Counted from the first letter of the stretch, positions 8,730 to 20,637 are shown. The stretch is 64,000 nt of DNA from Streptomyces sp. 2114.4 (GCF_900187385.1 NZ_FYEY01000001.1:3410001-3474000); one strand, 5' to 3'. Notes: generated from the sequence alone by a model not told the origin. A program made the numbers and translations.

Positions 8730-8799
8730 ACGGTAGGGCCGTGCTAGCGACGTGTGTAGTGACGCGCCTCAGCGGTCGTCCGGCCCCGCTGTCCGGGGC

Positions 8800-10326
<1,527 letters not shown>

Positions 10327-10341
10327 TCAGCGCGGACTCCC

Positions 10342-10369
10342 ATGCTAACGGCCTAAGGAAGTGTCCCAA
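10342..10369 (-). promoter_or_regulatory. candidate guaB promoter
   Basis: On the minus strand a TTGGGA hexamer (10364-10369) and TAGCAT (10342-10347) are 16 bases apart, about 40 bases upstream of the guaB ATG. Assigned only from consensus resemblance. Confidence 0.4.
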
Positions 10370-10441
10370 TCCACGAGCGATGAGGGCCTTGTCACTTGTG
10401 TATTTCTACGGCGATATTCCGCCGTGGCCAGCGGGGATCTG

Positions 10442-11110
10442 CTACTGCTCGGCGAGCGCCCGCAGCCTGCTCAGCGCACGGTGCTGGGCGACCCGCACCG
10501 CACCGGGCGACATCCCCAGCATCTGCCCGGTCTCCTCGGCCGTCAGCCCGACGGCTACCCGCAGCAGGACCAGCTCCCGCTGGTTCTCCGGAAGGTTCGC
10601 CAGCAGCTTCTTGGCCCACTCGGCGTCGCTGCTCAGCAGCGCCCGCTCCTCGGGGCCGAGGGAGTCGTCCGGCTGCTCGGGCATCTCGTCGGACGGCACG
10701 GCCGTGCTGCCCGGATGCCGCATCGCGGCGCGTTGCAGATCGGCGACCTTGTGGCCGGCGATGGCGAACACGAACGCCTCGAAGGGCTTGCCGGTGTCGC
10801 GGTAGCGCGGCAGCGCGCAGAGCACCGCGACACAGACTTCCTGCGCCAGGTCCTCGACGAAGTGCCGTGCGTCACCCGGCAGCCGCGACAGCCGGGTGCG
10901 GCAGTAGCGCAGGGCGAGGGGGTGCACATGAGCCAGCAGATCGTGGGTGGCCCGCTGGTCCCCCTCGACGGCACGTGCGACGAGAGCGCCGATTTCCTGC
11001 TTCCCGTCATCACGCATCGGACCATGGTGCCTTGGCGCCGCACGATCCGCGGCATCAGGTCCGAACTTGTGCGCTGAAGCGTTATGCGCGGCAGGTGCGC
11101 CGGCTGTCAT
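10442..11110 (-). CDS. sigD: ECF-type RNA polymerase sigma factor (SigD-like)
   Basis: 222-residue sigma factor with region 2 ([24 protein letters not shown]) and region 4 ([34 protein letters not shown]) and no region 3. No linked anti-sigma gene is visible. Its place beside guaB and a Wbl gene matches M. tuberculosis SigD, which is the basis for the symbol. The start is uncertain: ATG 11110 has GGAGGG eight bases upstream and is preferred, while ATGs at 11017 and 11161 are possible. It lies 187 bases downstream of bldM on the same strand, beyond a strong hairpin. Confidence 0.8.
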   Translation of the reverse strand: MTAGAPAAHNASAHKFGPDAADRAAPRHHGPMRDDGKQEIGALVARAVEGDQRATHDLLAHVHPLALRYCRTRLSRLPGDARHFVEDLAQEVCVAVLCALPRYRDTGKPFEAFVFAIAGHKVADLQRAAMRHPGSTAVPSDEMPEQPDDSLGPEERALLSSDAEWAKKLLANLPENQRELVLLRVAVGLTAEETGQMLGMSPGAVRVAQHRALSRLRALAEQ

Positions 11111-11233
11111 CTCCTGCGCCCTCCCCTCGTGCCCGACCGACCCGTCCCCGAGGAACCTCATACCTCAAGGATGCGGCACCGCGCGGGGAATCGGACCGCC
11201 ACAGGACGCGGCGGCCTGCGGGGCATCCCGCGG

Positions 11234-11259
11234 CCCCGCCCGCCGCAGGGCGGGCGGGG
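11234..11259. terminator. bldM terminator hairpin
   Basis: An 11-bp perfect stem CCCCGCCCGCC/GGCGGGCGGGG with a 4-base loop lies just after the bldM stop on the minus strand. Confidence 0.65.
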
Positions 11260-11296
11260 ATCTTCACTCCCCCGCATCGCTGCACGTCACAATGCC

Positions 11297-11908
11297 TTAG
11301 CGGACCAGTCCCCAGCGGAAGCCCAGCGCCACCGCATGCGCCCGGTCGGAGGCGCCGAGTTTCTTGAAAAGGCGCCGCGCGTGGGTCTTGACGGTGTCCT
11401 CCGAGAGGAACAGCTCACGGCCGATCTCGGCGTTCGAGCGGCCGTGGCTCATGCCCTCCAGCACCTGGATCTCGCGCGCGGTCAGCGTCGGCGCGGCGCC
11501 CATCTCGGCGGACCGCAGCCGGCGCGGGGCGAGCCGCCACGTCGGGTCGGCGAGCGCCTGGGTCACCGTCGCCCGCAGCTCGGCGCGCGAGGCGTCCTTG
11601 TGCAGATAGCCGCGGGCACCGGCGGCGACCGCGAGCGCGACACCGTCCAGGTCCTCGGCCACCGTGAGCATGATGATCCGGGCGCCGGGGTCGGCGGACA
11701 GCAGCCGGCGCACGGTCTCGACACCGCCGAGACCGGGCATCCGTACGTCCATCAAAATCAGATCCGAGCGATCGGCACCCCAGCGGCGGAGGACTTCCTC
11801 GCCGTTGGCCGCGGTCGTCACACGCTCGACGCCGGGCACGGTTGCCACCGCCCGACGGAGCGCCTCTCGGGCAAGCGGGGAGTCGTCGCAGACGAGGACG
11901 GATGTCAT
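11297..11908 (-). CDS. bldM: BldM response regulator of development
   Basis: 203-residue NarL/FixJ-type regulator that acts during Streptomyces aerial growth and sporulation; in model species it works alone or as a heterodimer with WhiI and needs no known kinase. The receiver domain starts MTSVLVCDDSP and carries Asp54 in ILMDVRMPG. The C-terminal LuxR-type helix-turn-helix (about residues 140-200) includes LTAREIQVLEGM and SEDTVKTHARRLF. ATG 11908 has GGAGGG upstream, and the length matches the known protein. An upstream ATG at 11968 would add 20 residues and is unlikely. Divergent from whiD across a 379-base gap. Confidence 0.96.
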   Translation of the reverse strand: MTSVLVCDDSPLAREALRRAVATVPGVERVTTAANGEEVLRRWGADRSDLILMDVRMPGLGGVETVRRLLSADPGARIIMLTVAEDLDGVALAVAAGARGYLHKDASRAELRATVTQALADPTWRLAPRRLRSAEMGAAPTLTAREIQVLEGMSHGRSNAEIGRELFLSEDTVKTHARRLFKKLGASDRAHAVALGFRWGLVR

Positions 11909-11972
11909 GACCGCCCTCCGCAGCTGATGCGCGTCACCTTGAGCCTCCAGGCTGGTACGTATCGTCACCTGT

Positions 11973-12021
11973 GCGATTGGCGGCCTCGGACATCTGCCCG
12001 ACGCCTACCTCTGCCAATCGC
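11973..12021. repeat. 9-bp inverted repeat in bldM leader
   Basis: GCGATTGGC (11973-11981) and GCCAATCGC (12013-12021) are perfect complements 31 bases apart, 65-113 bases upstream of the bldM start. Could be an mRNA hairpin or a two-site operator. Confidence 0.5.
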
Positions 12022-12213
12022 CTCCGCACTCTCAACGACGGTCACCCGAAAGAGTTACGGCTTCGGCGACCGAGTTCAGCACGCTCCGTGAGGAGCCGGA
12101 TACGCAGACGACTCATCGGGCGACCGGCATCCGCCCGTGCACCTTATGCCCTATTTGGCTCTCTTTCTTCCATTTTCATGGTGACTATGACTAGATTCGC
12201 AATGAGTCATATT

Positions 12214-12238
12214 TACATCTACTTCGACAGTAGATGTA
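12214..12238. promoter_or_regulatory. 9-bp palindrome upstream of whiD
   Basis: TACATCTAC and GTAGATGTA are separated by seven bases (TTCGACA), 50-74 bases before the whiD ATG. The position suits an operator or a leader hairpin. The binding protein is unknown. Confidence 0.5.
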
Positions 12239-12287
12239 CCGTCGTGAGCACCGAGGCCGAATCAGCACCGCTTCGAGGGGACAAGCA

Positions 12288-12620
12288 ATGGCAGATTTCT
12301 CCCGCCTCCCGGGCCCGAACGCAGACCTCTGGGACTGGCAGCTGCTCGCCGCCTGCCGCGGCGTGGACAGCTCTCTCTTCTTCCATCCCGAGGGTGAACG
12401 CGGAGCGGCCCGCAGCGCGCGTGAGACATCGGCGAAGGAGGTCTGCATGCGCTGCCCGGTACGGGCCGAGTGCGCGGCGCATGCGCTGGCCGTCCGTGAG
12501 CCCTACGGGGTGTGGGGCGGCCTGACGGAGGACGAACGTGAGGAACTGATGGGCCGGGCCCGCCACCGGCTGGTCCCCGCGTCCTCCATGACCGGCCCCG
12601 CAGGCGTCTCCGGCGCCTGA
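12288..12620 (+). CDS. whiD: WhiD, WhiB-like iron-sulfur regulator
   Basis: 110-residue Wbl protein needed for late spore maturation in Streptomyces. Cys23, Cys53, Cys56 and Cys62 ligate a [4Fe-4S] cluster. The GVWGG turn near 74-78 contacts the principal sigma factor in Wbl proteins, and the basic tail after it (ELMGRARHRL) binds DNA. ATG 12288 has GAGGGG seven bases upstream and gives the MADFSRLPGPNADLWDWQL start typical of WhiD; an upstream ATG at 12234 lacks this support. Divergent from bldM. Confidence 0.95.
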   Translation: MADFSRLPGPNADLWDWQLLAACRGVDSSLFFHPEGERGAARSARETSAKEVCMRCPVRAECAAHALAVREPYGVWGGLTEDEREELMGRARHRLVPASSMTGPAGVSGA

Positions 12621-12621
12621 C

Positions 12622-12678
12622 CTTCAGGAACACACCGTCCCTGAAGAAACGTTTCTGCATGCCCGGCGACGGCCGGGC
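12622..12678. terminator. hairpins between whiD and the LysR gene
   Basis: Two small stems lie between convergent genes: CTTCAGG/CCTGAAG (12622-12646) and GCCCGGC/GCCGGGC with a 4-base loop (12661-12678). Confidence 0.45.
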
Positions 12679-12695
12679 GGGCGCGCTCGGTTCCC

Positions 12696-13607
12696 TCAGC
12701 GCCCCGCGGCATCCGCCAGCCGGTCGAGGGTCGCCCCGACGGCGGGCACCTTCGCCAGATCCGGCAGCGTGAGCGCGACGATCTCGCGGTGCACGGCGGG
12801 CTCCATCCGTATCGCCGTGGCCCCCTTGGGGCGCACCGACTCCAGGGTGAGCTCCGGGAGCGCGGCGACTCCCAGGCCCGCGCCGACCAGGCCGATCACC
12901 GCCGGGTAGTCGTCCGTCGCGAAATCGATGCGCGGGGTGAAGCCCGCGCTCTCACAGACCTCCACGAGGTGCCTGCGGCAGCGGGGACAGCCCGCGATCC
13001 AGGCCTCGTCGGCCAGTTCGGCGAACCGCGCGGTGCCCGCCTTCGCCAGCCGGTGGCCGTCCGGCACCAGGCCGATCAGCCGGTCCGCCAGGATCGGCCG
13101 GACCACCAGGTCGTCCCACTCCGCCCCGGCCGCCGGGTCCGCGCCGCGCACCTCCGGATAGCGGAAGGCCAGCGCGATCTCGCAGTCGCCGTTGCGCAGC
13201 ATCTCGATGGAGCGCGGCGGCTCGGCTTCGACCAGCGAGACCCGGGTACCGGGGTGGGCGGCGCGCATCTTCGCGAGGGCGGTCGGCACCAGCGTCGAGC
13301 TGCCTGAGGGGAAGGACACCAGCCGCACCCGGCCGGCGCGCAGGCCCGCGATGGCCGCGATCTCCTCCTCGGCGGCGGTGAGCCCGGCCAGGATGCCCAC
13401 GGCGTGGCGCACCAGCGCCTCACCCGCCTGGGTCAGCCGCATCTCGCGGCCCGCACGGACCAGCAGCGGGGTGCCCGCGGACTGCTCCAGGGCCTTCATC
13501 TGCTGGCTGACGGCCGGCTGGGTGCAGCCCAGCTCGCGCGCGGCGGCGGAGAAGGAGCCGGTCGTGGCGACGGCACGCAGCACACGGAGATGACGGGCCT
13601 CGATCAT
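12696..13607 (-). CDS. LysR family transcriptional regulator
   Basis: 303 residues. The N-terminal helix-turn-helix (residues about 1-60, HLRVLRAVATTGSFSAAARE, TQPAVSQQMKALE) is followed by a periplasmic-binding-protein-like effector domain from about residue 90. The effector domain has Cys in GCPRCRRHL (near residues 205-215). The effector is unknown. It is divergent from the MOSC gene with about 175 bases between starts, so control of that gene is plausible under the usual LysR arrangement. Confidence 0.9.
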   Translation of the reverse strand: MIEARHLRVLRAVATTGSFSAAARELGCTQPAVSQQMKALEQSAGTPLLVRAGREMRLTQAGEALVRHAVGILAGLTAAEEEIAAIAGLRAGRVRLVSFPSGSSTLVPTALAKMRAAHPGTRVSLVEAEPPRSIEMLRNGDCEIALAFRYPEVRGADPAAGAEWDDLVVRPILADRLIGLVPDGHRLAKAGTARFAELADEAWIAGCPRCRRHLVEVCESAGFTPRIDFATDDYPAVIGLVGAGLGVAALPELTLESVRPKGATAIRMEPAVHREIVALTLPDLAKVPAVGATLDRLADAAGR

Positions 13608-13783
13608 GTTTCGAGCATAAGCGAGTCTTGGATTGACCGGGGAAAAAAGAGTTCATGCTTTTGGACGGGAGGCCTGCGTCGCCCCGGATCGAGGGCATGC
13701 GTGAAGACATGCGTGAAGAGGGGACGCCCCCGACGGCCCTCTCCCCTTCCCCGCACCACGCCGATCGAGGAACGGAGCACCGC

Positions 13784-14449
13784 ATGAAGCTGCTGACCGT
13801 CAATGTGGGACGGCCCGCCCCGTCCGAGCACACCGACGCCGAGGGCGGCACGGGTATCGACAAGAGGCCCGTGGACGGCCCGGTGCGGGTGACCGCCCCT
13901 GGTCCCCGGGGCACCGGGGGCAGCGGGCTGGCCGGTGACGCGGTGGTCGACCTGCGCTTCCACGGCGGCGACGACCAGGCCGTCTACGCCTATGCGCGCG
14001 AGGACCTGGACGAGTGGGAGCGGGAGCTGGGCCGCGAGCTGGCCAATGGCTACTTCGGGGAGAACCTGACCACGTCGGGCGTCGATGTCACCGGCGCCCT
14101 CATCGGCGAACGCTGGCGGGTCGGGCCGCGGCTGCTGCTGGAGGTCAGCGCACCGCGGATCCCCTGCCGTACGTTCCACGGGTGGATGGCCGAGCACGGC
14201 TGGATCAAACGGTTCACGCAGGCCGCGGTGCCCGGCGCGTTCCTCCGGGTGATCGAGGAGGGCGAGATCCGCGCGGGGGACGCGGTGGAGGTGGTGCACC
14301 GCCCGGATCACGAGGTGACGATCGGGCTGGCGTTCCAGGCGCTGACCCTCCGGAGGGAGCTGCTGCCGCGGCTGCTCGAGGCGGGTGGGGCGCTCGAGGA
14401 GGACGCCCGGGAGAAGGCGCTGAAGTACGTCGCGCGGCAGGGCGGTTGA
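13784..14449 (+). CDS. MOSC domain protein, YiiM-like
   Basis: 221-residue protein of the MOSC family, the sulfur-carrier domain related to the C-terminus of molybdenum cofactor sulfurase. The YiiM-type motifs are visible: FHGGDDQAVYAYAREDLDEW near 59-78, FGENLTTSG near 91-99 and the conserved Cys128 in RIPCRTFHG. YiiM proteins help reduce N-hydroxylated bases using molybdenum cofactor, so a detoxifying role is possible. ATG 13784 has GGAG six bases upstream; an ATG at 13655 in frame is rejected. Divergent from the LysR gene. Confidence 0.85.
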   Translation: MKLLTVNVGRPAPSEHTDAEGGTGIDKRPVDGPVRVTAPGPRGTGGSGLAGDAVVDLRFHGGDDQAVYAYAREDLDEWERELGRELANGYFGENLTTSGVDVTGALIGERWRVGPRLLLEVSAPRIPCRTFHGWMAEHGWIKRFTQAAVPGAFLRVIEEGEIRAGDAVEVVHRPDHEVTIGLAFQALTLRRELLPRLLEAGGALEEDAREKALKYVARQGG

Positions 14450-14465
14450 CCGCGGGAGCGGCGCG

Positions 14466-14508
14466 GGGGGCCGTGGGGCGGCGGACGGGGGCCGTGGGGG
14501 CGGCGGAC
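14466..14508 (+). repeat. two-copy 21/22-base direct repeat
   Basis: GGGGGCCGTGGGGCGGCGGAC is followed directly by the same unit with one extra G. It lies in the 229-base gap between the MOSC gene and the short-chain dehydrogenase; nothing else was seen there. Confidence 0.7.
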
Positions 14509-14678
14509 GGGGCCCGGGATCAGGGCGCCGGGAGCCGGACGGCGGCAGGCCGTTCGGGCCGGGAGCGGCGGGCCCTTTGGCCCGGTTGCCGGAGGGCGGG
14601 TTGCTCGTCCGCGCGGGCGAGCCGCGTCGCCGGGGGGAGGGGCCAGGGCGGCACGCCCCGGGCGGATAGCGTGCCCGT

Positions 14679-15452
14679 ATGACGACTGCATTGATCACGG
14701 GAGCGACGGCGGGCATCGGGGCGGCGTTCGCCCGGCGGCTCGCGAGTGACGGCCACAGCGTGGTGCTGGTCGCGCGCGACGAGAAGCGACTGCGCGAGCA
14801 GGCCACCGAGTTGCACGACCGGCACGGCATCGAGGCCGAGGTGCTGAGCGCCGATCTGGCCACCGAGGAGGGCATCGCCGCCGTCGAGGCGCGGCTCTCG
14901 GACACCAAACACCCGGTGGACCTGCTGGTGAACAACGCCGGGTTCGGCAACAAGGGCGAATACCTCGAGGTCTCGATGGCCGACGAGCTGACGATGCTGA
15001 AGGTGCACTGCGAGGCGGTGCTGCGGCTGACCACGGCCGCGGTGCGCGGGATGCGGGACCGCCGGCGGGGCGCGGTGGTCAATGTGGCGTCGGTGGCGGC
15101 GTTCGTGCCGCGCGGCACCTACGGCGCGAGCAAGGCGTGGGTCGTGCAGTTCACCCAGGGCGCCGCGCGGGATCTGGCGGGCAGCGGCGTCCGGCTGATG
15201 GCGCTGTGCCCGGGATTCGTACGGACCGAGTTCCACCAGCGGGCCGGGATGGGCACCGACAACATCCCCGGGTGGATGTGGCTGGACGCGGACAAGCTGG
15301 TCGATGCCGCGATGAAGGACCTGACGCGGGGCAAGTCCCTTTCCATTCCGGACCCGCGGTACAAGGCGCTCATGGGCGCGGTGAAGCTGGCGCCCCGTGG
15401 CGTGCTGGGCGGCCTGACGTCCCGTACCGGCCGGAAGTACGGGCCCCGCTGA
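14679..15452 (+). CDS. short-chain dehydrogenase/reductase
   Basis: 257-residue classical SDR oxidoreductase. The cofactor motif TGATAGIG is at residues 7-14, NNAG at 85-88, and the catalytic Ser138, Tyr148 and Lys152 are in VASVAAF and YGASK. The ARD segment at the end of the second strand suggests NADP(H). Substrate unknown. The upstream region lacks a clear ribosome binding site (GGGCGGATAGC is the best), so the start is less certain, but the motif begins four residues in, which leaves little room. Confidence 0.88.
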   Translation: MTTALITGATAGIGAAFARRLASDGHSVVLVARDEKRLREQATELHDRHGIEAEVLSADLATEEGIAAVEARLSDTKHPVDLLVNNAGFGNKGEYLEVSMADELTMLKVHCEAVLRLTTAAVRGMRDRRRGAVVNVASVAAFVPRGTYGASKAWVVQFTQGAARDLAGSGVRLMALCPGFVRTEFHQRAGMGTDNIPGWMWLDADKLVDAAMKDLTRGKSLSIPDPRYKALMGAVKLAPRGVLGGLTSRTGRKYGPR

Positions 15453-15487
15453 CGCGGTGTGACCTCCTGCGGGCCGGGGCCGGCCGC

Positions 15488-17479
15488 TCAGCTCCCGGGC
15501 GCCGGCCCCGCCCGCCCGTCGTCTCCCGTGGGCGGGAGGGGCAGGGCCAGGTGGGCGCGGGTGCCGTCGTGCCAGGTGACCTGGATGCCGTGGCCCGTGA
15601 GGTGAGTGGTCGCCAGCGTGTGTACGGGGGCGGGATCCGGGTCCCCCGTCAGGGATGCCAGGGCTGCGAAGAGGGTGCCCCCGGGGCCTGAGGTGGTGCT
15701 GCCCTCCAGGACGGCGGTGCGGGTGCCGGGGCCGATGAGGGTGCTCCCTGTCGGGGTGCGGCGGGGCGGGGTGTCGTAGCCGTGGACGGGGTGGAGTTGC
15801 GCGGTGGGGCCGTCGGGCGTGGTGGCCCAGCCCGTCTGGCGTACGCGGGTGCCGGGGGCGGCGCCGGTGACCAGGTGGACGCGGAGTTCGGCGCGGCCGT
15901 GGACCAGGGTGGCGGACAGGATCCGGATGTCCGGGAGGTCGCTGCCGTCGGCGTGGCGGGGGGTGTGGGTGGAGGAGGCCCGGTCGGGGCCGGTGGTGTG
16001 CGGGGTGGCGGGGCCGCGGGTGGTGAGGCGGCCGTCGAGGAGCAGGCCGAAGTGGTTGTCGGGCAGGGGTTGTCCGACGGGCAGGGGATGTTCCACGAGC
16101 TGGCGCCGGCCGTCGGGAAGGGGCCGGTCCGCAGGCGGGAGCCGACCGTCGGCGGTCGGGCCGGTGCGGGTGGAGTAGGCGAAGCGGGCGTAGTAGGGGT
16201 CGGGGGTGGCGAGGGTGGAGTTGCTGCCGTGGTTGTGGAGGCGGACCAGGCCGTCGGAGGCGGTGGACTGCAGGAGCAGGCCGGTGGGGCCGAGGGGCCG
16301 GGCGGTGTCCGCGGTTTCGGCGGGGAGAGGGGCCTCGGGGTCGGTCCAGGCGGGGTGGCCGGCGGGGAGCAGGAGGCCGAGGAAACCCTTGGCCGCCCAG
16401 TAGGGGGAGGCCGGGCCCGAGTAGTGCTGGAGCATCGGCACGTAGGGGCCGTACCAGCCGAGCGGTAGCAGGCCGTCCGGGGTGACGGCTCCCCCGTCGA
16501 GGAAGTGGCGCAGGGCCCCGGAGGCGAGGCGGCGGGTGGCGCCGGGGGTGAGCGGGGTGTGGCCGGTGAGGGCGCCCAGCCACGGGGCGGCGGTGGCGGC
16601 GAAGCGGTAGGTGAGGGAGCGGCCGAACGGCAGGGGTGCGCCGTTGGCGTCGAAGAGGCGCGTGTAGTCGTCCAGTTGGGCGTGTAAGCGGGCTCCGTAC
16701 GTGGCCAGGAGCGTCCGGTCGGCGCTGAGATGGGCGTGCAGGACCGGGTAGAAGTGCATCGCCCAGGCGTTGTAGTGGTCGAATGCGCGGTTGTCGCCGT
16801 CCGCGTACCAGCCGTCGCCGCGGTACCAGTCCTCGATACGGGTCAGCGCGCGGTCGATGGCGGCCTGCGCGCGCACGGTCTCGATGCCTGCCGCCCGCAG
16901 GAAACCGCCGACGGTGAGGCCGAAGAGCCACCAGTTGTTGTCCACGGGTGACGGGCCGAGGGCGGGCAGCAGCCAGTCGGCGACGCGGGCGCGGACGCTG
17001 TCGTCGAGGGTGTCCCACAGCCAGGGACGGGTCAGGCGCAGGCCGAGGGCGAGCGAGGCGGCTTCGACACGGGCCTGCCGGACGGTGCCGATACGGGGCC
17101 AGGAGTCGGGGTCCGCGCACGTCAACTCCCGTGCGCCGGTGGGGCGTCGGGTGCCGGCGGCCAGGCCCTCGGCGTAGCGGGAGAGGTGGGCGTGCGGGTC
17201 ATGGCCGTTGCCGCCGGCGACGCGGAGGGCGGCGAGCAGGAACGTGCGGGCGAAGCCTTCGAGGCCGTCCGAGCGGGGTCCCGAGGAGCTGGGGCGGGGT
17301 CCCGGCAGGGTGATCAGGCCGTGGCGCGGGGAGGCGTACGGGGCGGTGGCGTGCAGCAGCCCGTCGGCCACCGCCTCCCAGTGGGCGCGGGTCCAGCCGG
17401 TGTACGCGCTGCGGCGGCGGTCCTCGGGCGGGAGCGGGAAGGGGTGGGGGTGGTGGCGCTGGTGGGGGTGCTCGGGCAT
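15488..17479 (-). CDS. DUF2264 domain protein, putative sugar-acting enzyme
   Basis: 663 residues. The DUF2264 signature is clear in the first third: YTGWTRAHWEAVADGLL near 28-44, then DGLEGFARTFLLAALRVAG, DNNWWLFGLTVGGFLRAAGI and GDGWYADGDNRAFDHYNAWA. These motifs resemble (alpha/alpha)6-barrel glycan hydrolases and lyases, and the family is often found near polysaccharide-use genes. The C-terminal half is beta-rich and less conserved. No signal peptide. AGGGGACGCC precedes the ATG. Divergent from a D-2-hydroxyacid dehydrogenase gene, so the two may share a regulator. Activity is unproven. Confidence 0.8.
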   Translation of the reverse strand: MPEHPHQRHHPHPFPLPPEDRRRSAYTGWTRAHWEAVADGLLHATAPYASPRHGLITLPGPRPSSSGPRSDGLEGFARTFLLAALRVAGGNGHDPHAHLSRYAEGLAAGTRRPTGARELTCADPDSWPRIGTVRQARVEAASLALGLRLTRPWLWDTLDDSVRARVADWLLPALGPSPVDNNWWLFGLTVGGFLRAAGIETVRAQAAIDRALTRIEDWYRGDGWYADGDNRAFDHYNAWAMHFYPVLHAHLSADRTLLATYGARLHAQLDDYTRLFDANGAPLPFGRSLTYRFAATAAPWLGALTGHTPLTPGATRRLASGALRHFLDGGAVTPDGLLPLGWYGPYVPMLQHYSGPASPYWAAKGFLGLLLPAGHPAWTDPEAPLPAETADTARPLGPTGLLLQSTASDGLVRLHNHGSNSTLATPDPYYARFAYSTRTGPTADGRLPPADRPLPDGRRQLVEHPLPVGQPLPDNHFGLLLDGRLTTRGPATPHTTGPDRASSTHTPRHADGSDLPDIRILSATLVHGRAELRVHLVTGAAPGTRVRQTGWATTPDGPTAQLHPVHGYDTPPRRTPTGSTLIGPGTRTAVLEGSTTSGPGGTLFAALASLTGDPDPAPVHTLATTHLTGHGIQVTWHDGTRAHLALPLPPTGDDGRAGPAPGS

Positions 17480-17657
17480 GGCGTCCCCTGGGGCGGCGGA
17501 TCACGGCCGGCCGGGACGGCGGATGACGGCCGGCCGCCGGGAATCCTTCAGGTGCGGCTGACCACTCGTCAAGGGCACACCGACGTCCAGGAGACGACGC
17601 CGCACGGCAGACGGACACCGCACATCCAGGTAACAGGGACACGAAGGAGGAGAACGC

Positions 17658-18734
17658 ATGACCCCACCGGCACATCACCACGGCGGTCAGGCCGAAAAGA
17701 CGAGGCGCACACCCGGCGCAGCACACCGTCCCGCGGTGCTCCTGTCGATGGGCCCCGGCATCGCGGAACGGCTCCTCGACGCCCGCCACCACACCCGTCT
17801 CGCGGCCCTCGCCCGTACCGACCCCCGCCTCGTCGCCCACGAGCTGGCCGACCCCACCCCCGCGGTCGCCGCCGCCCTCGCCGACGCCGAGGTGCTGCTC
17901 ACCTGCTGGGGCGCCCCGCGGCTCACCGGCCGGGTGCTGGACGCGGCCCCGCGGCTGCGCGCCGTCGTGCACGCCGCCGGCTCGGTCAAACACCACCTCA
18001 CCGACGCCTGCTGGGAGCGCGGTATCGCCGTCGCCTCGGCCGCCGCCGCCAACGCCCTCCCGGTCGCCGAATACACCCTCGCCGCGATCCTCTTCGCGGG
18101 CAAAGGCGTGCTGCACGCCGCCCACCGCTACCGCGGCCTGCGCACCGCCCACGACTGGCACCGGGAACTCGGCGCCGCCGGCAACTACCGCCGCACCGTC
18201 GGCGTCATCGGCGCCTCCCGTATCGGCCGCCGCGTCATCGAGCTGCTGCGCCCGTTCGATCTGCAGGTCCTGTTGTACGACCCCTACGTGACCGACGCCG
18301 ACGCCACCCGGCTCGGCGCACGGCCGGTCCCCCTCGACGCCCTCTGCACCGGCAGCGACCTCGTCACCGTGCACGCCCCCCAGCTGCCCGCCACCCGCCA
18401 TCTGCTCGGCGCCCGCGAACTGGCGCTGCTGCCCGACGGCGCGACGTTGATCAATACGGCCCGCGGCTCGCTGGTCGACGGGGCGGCCCTGCTCCCCGAG
18501 CTGGTCTCCGGCCGTCTGCACGCCGTCCTCGACGTCACCGAGCCCGAACTCCCGCCCGTCGGCTCTCCGTTGTACGAGCTGCCGAACGTCCTGCTCACCC
18601 CGCACGTGGCGGGGTCACTGGGCACCGAACTCCACCGCCTGGCCGATCACGCCCTGGACGAGCTCGAACACTATGCCCAGGGGCGGCCGTTCACCGATCC
18701 CGTACGGCCGGAGCAGCTACCCCACTCGGCCTGA
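17658..18734 (+). CDS. D-isomer-specific 2-hydroxyacid dehydrogenase
   Basis: 358 residues. It interconverts a 2-oxoacid and a D-2-hydroxyacid with NAD(P)H. The cofactor loop GASRIG is at 185-190, with an aspartate (YDPY) after the second strand favouring NADH. Catalytic Arg269 (NTARGSLVD) and His316 (TPHVAGS) are visible, with the Glu in TEPELPP. The N-terminal substrate domain is complete and starts with a His/Lys-rich leader. Strong AGGAGG seven bases before the ATG. The substrate is unknown; the neighbouring DUF2264 gene hints at sugar-acid metabolism. Confidence 0.88.
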   Translation: MTPPAHHHGGQAEKTRRTPGAAHRPAVLLSMGPGIAERLLDARHHTRLAALARTDPRLVAHELADPTPAVAAALADAEVLLTCWGAPRLTGRVLDAAPRLRAVVHAAGSVKHHLTDACWERGIAVASAAAANALPVAEYTLAAILFAGKGVLHAAHRYRGLRTAHDWHRELGAAGNYRRTVGVIGASRIGRRVIELLRPFDLQVLLYDPYVTDADATRLGARPVPLDALCTGSDLVTVHAPQLPATRHLLGARELALLPDGATLINTARGSLVDGAALLPELVSGRLHAVLDVTEPELPPVGSPLYELPNVLLTPHVAGSLGTELHRLADHALDELEHYAQGRPFTDPVRPEQLPHSA

Positions 18735-18827
18735 CCGCCCCCGGACCGAAGCGGCCCGACGGCCAAAAGGAGGGCGGCCCGGCCCGGAGGGCTGCCCGCG
18801 CCCGGAAGCCCTCCCCGTGCAAACGGA

Positions 18828-18862
18828 AGACCCGGCCCCCGCACACGGCAGGGACCGGGTCT
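18828..18862. terminator. terminator between convergent dehydrogenase and groEL genes
   Basis: AGACCCGG (18828-18835) pairs with CCGGGTCT (18855-18862), with extra CCC/GGG pairing inside. Lies 36 bases past the groEL stop. Confidence 0.6.
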
Positions 18863-18897
18863 CGTACTTCAGGCAGCGAACTGCCCGGCGCTGTGCG

Positions 18898-20541
<1,644 letters not shown>

Positions 20542-20590
20542 TCAATGCGATCCTCGGCCACGACGTGGGGACCGCTGTCGCTCAAACGAA

Positions 20591-20637
20591 CTGCGCCCCT
20601 GCCCCGGGTTGTTTAGACGCGGGAACCAGGGGCGCAG
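20591..20637. terminator. groES-groEL intergenic hairpin
   Basis: CTGCGCCCCTG (20591-20601) pairs perfectly with CAGGGGCGCAG (20627-20637). It could partly stop transcription or stabilise a short groES message, making more GroES than GroEL. Confidence 0.6.

Larger units (their letters stand above)
11909..12287. promoter_or_regulatory. divergent bldM-whiD control region
   Basis: A 379-base non-coding stretch holds the promoters of both developmental genes. The bldM side is GC-rich with a 9-bp inverted repeat at 11973-12021. The whiD side (about 12150-12240) is unusually AT-rich for this genome and has a 9-bp inverted repeat at 12214-12238. No consensus vegetative promoter was clear, which fits use of developmental sigma factors (inference). 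Confidence 0.6.

Noticed and set aside
14520..17120. 866-codon open frame on the minus strand
   Set aside because: It overlaps the well-supported short-chain dehydrogenase and DUF2264 genes in another frame and is Arg/Pro/His-rich, the usual GC-rich shadow pattern.
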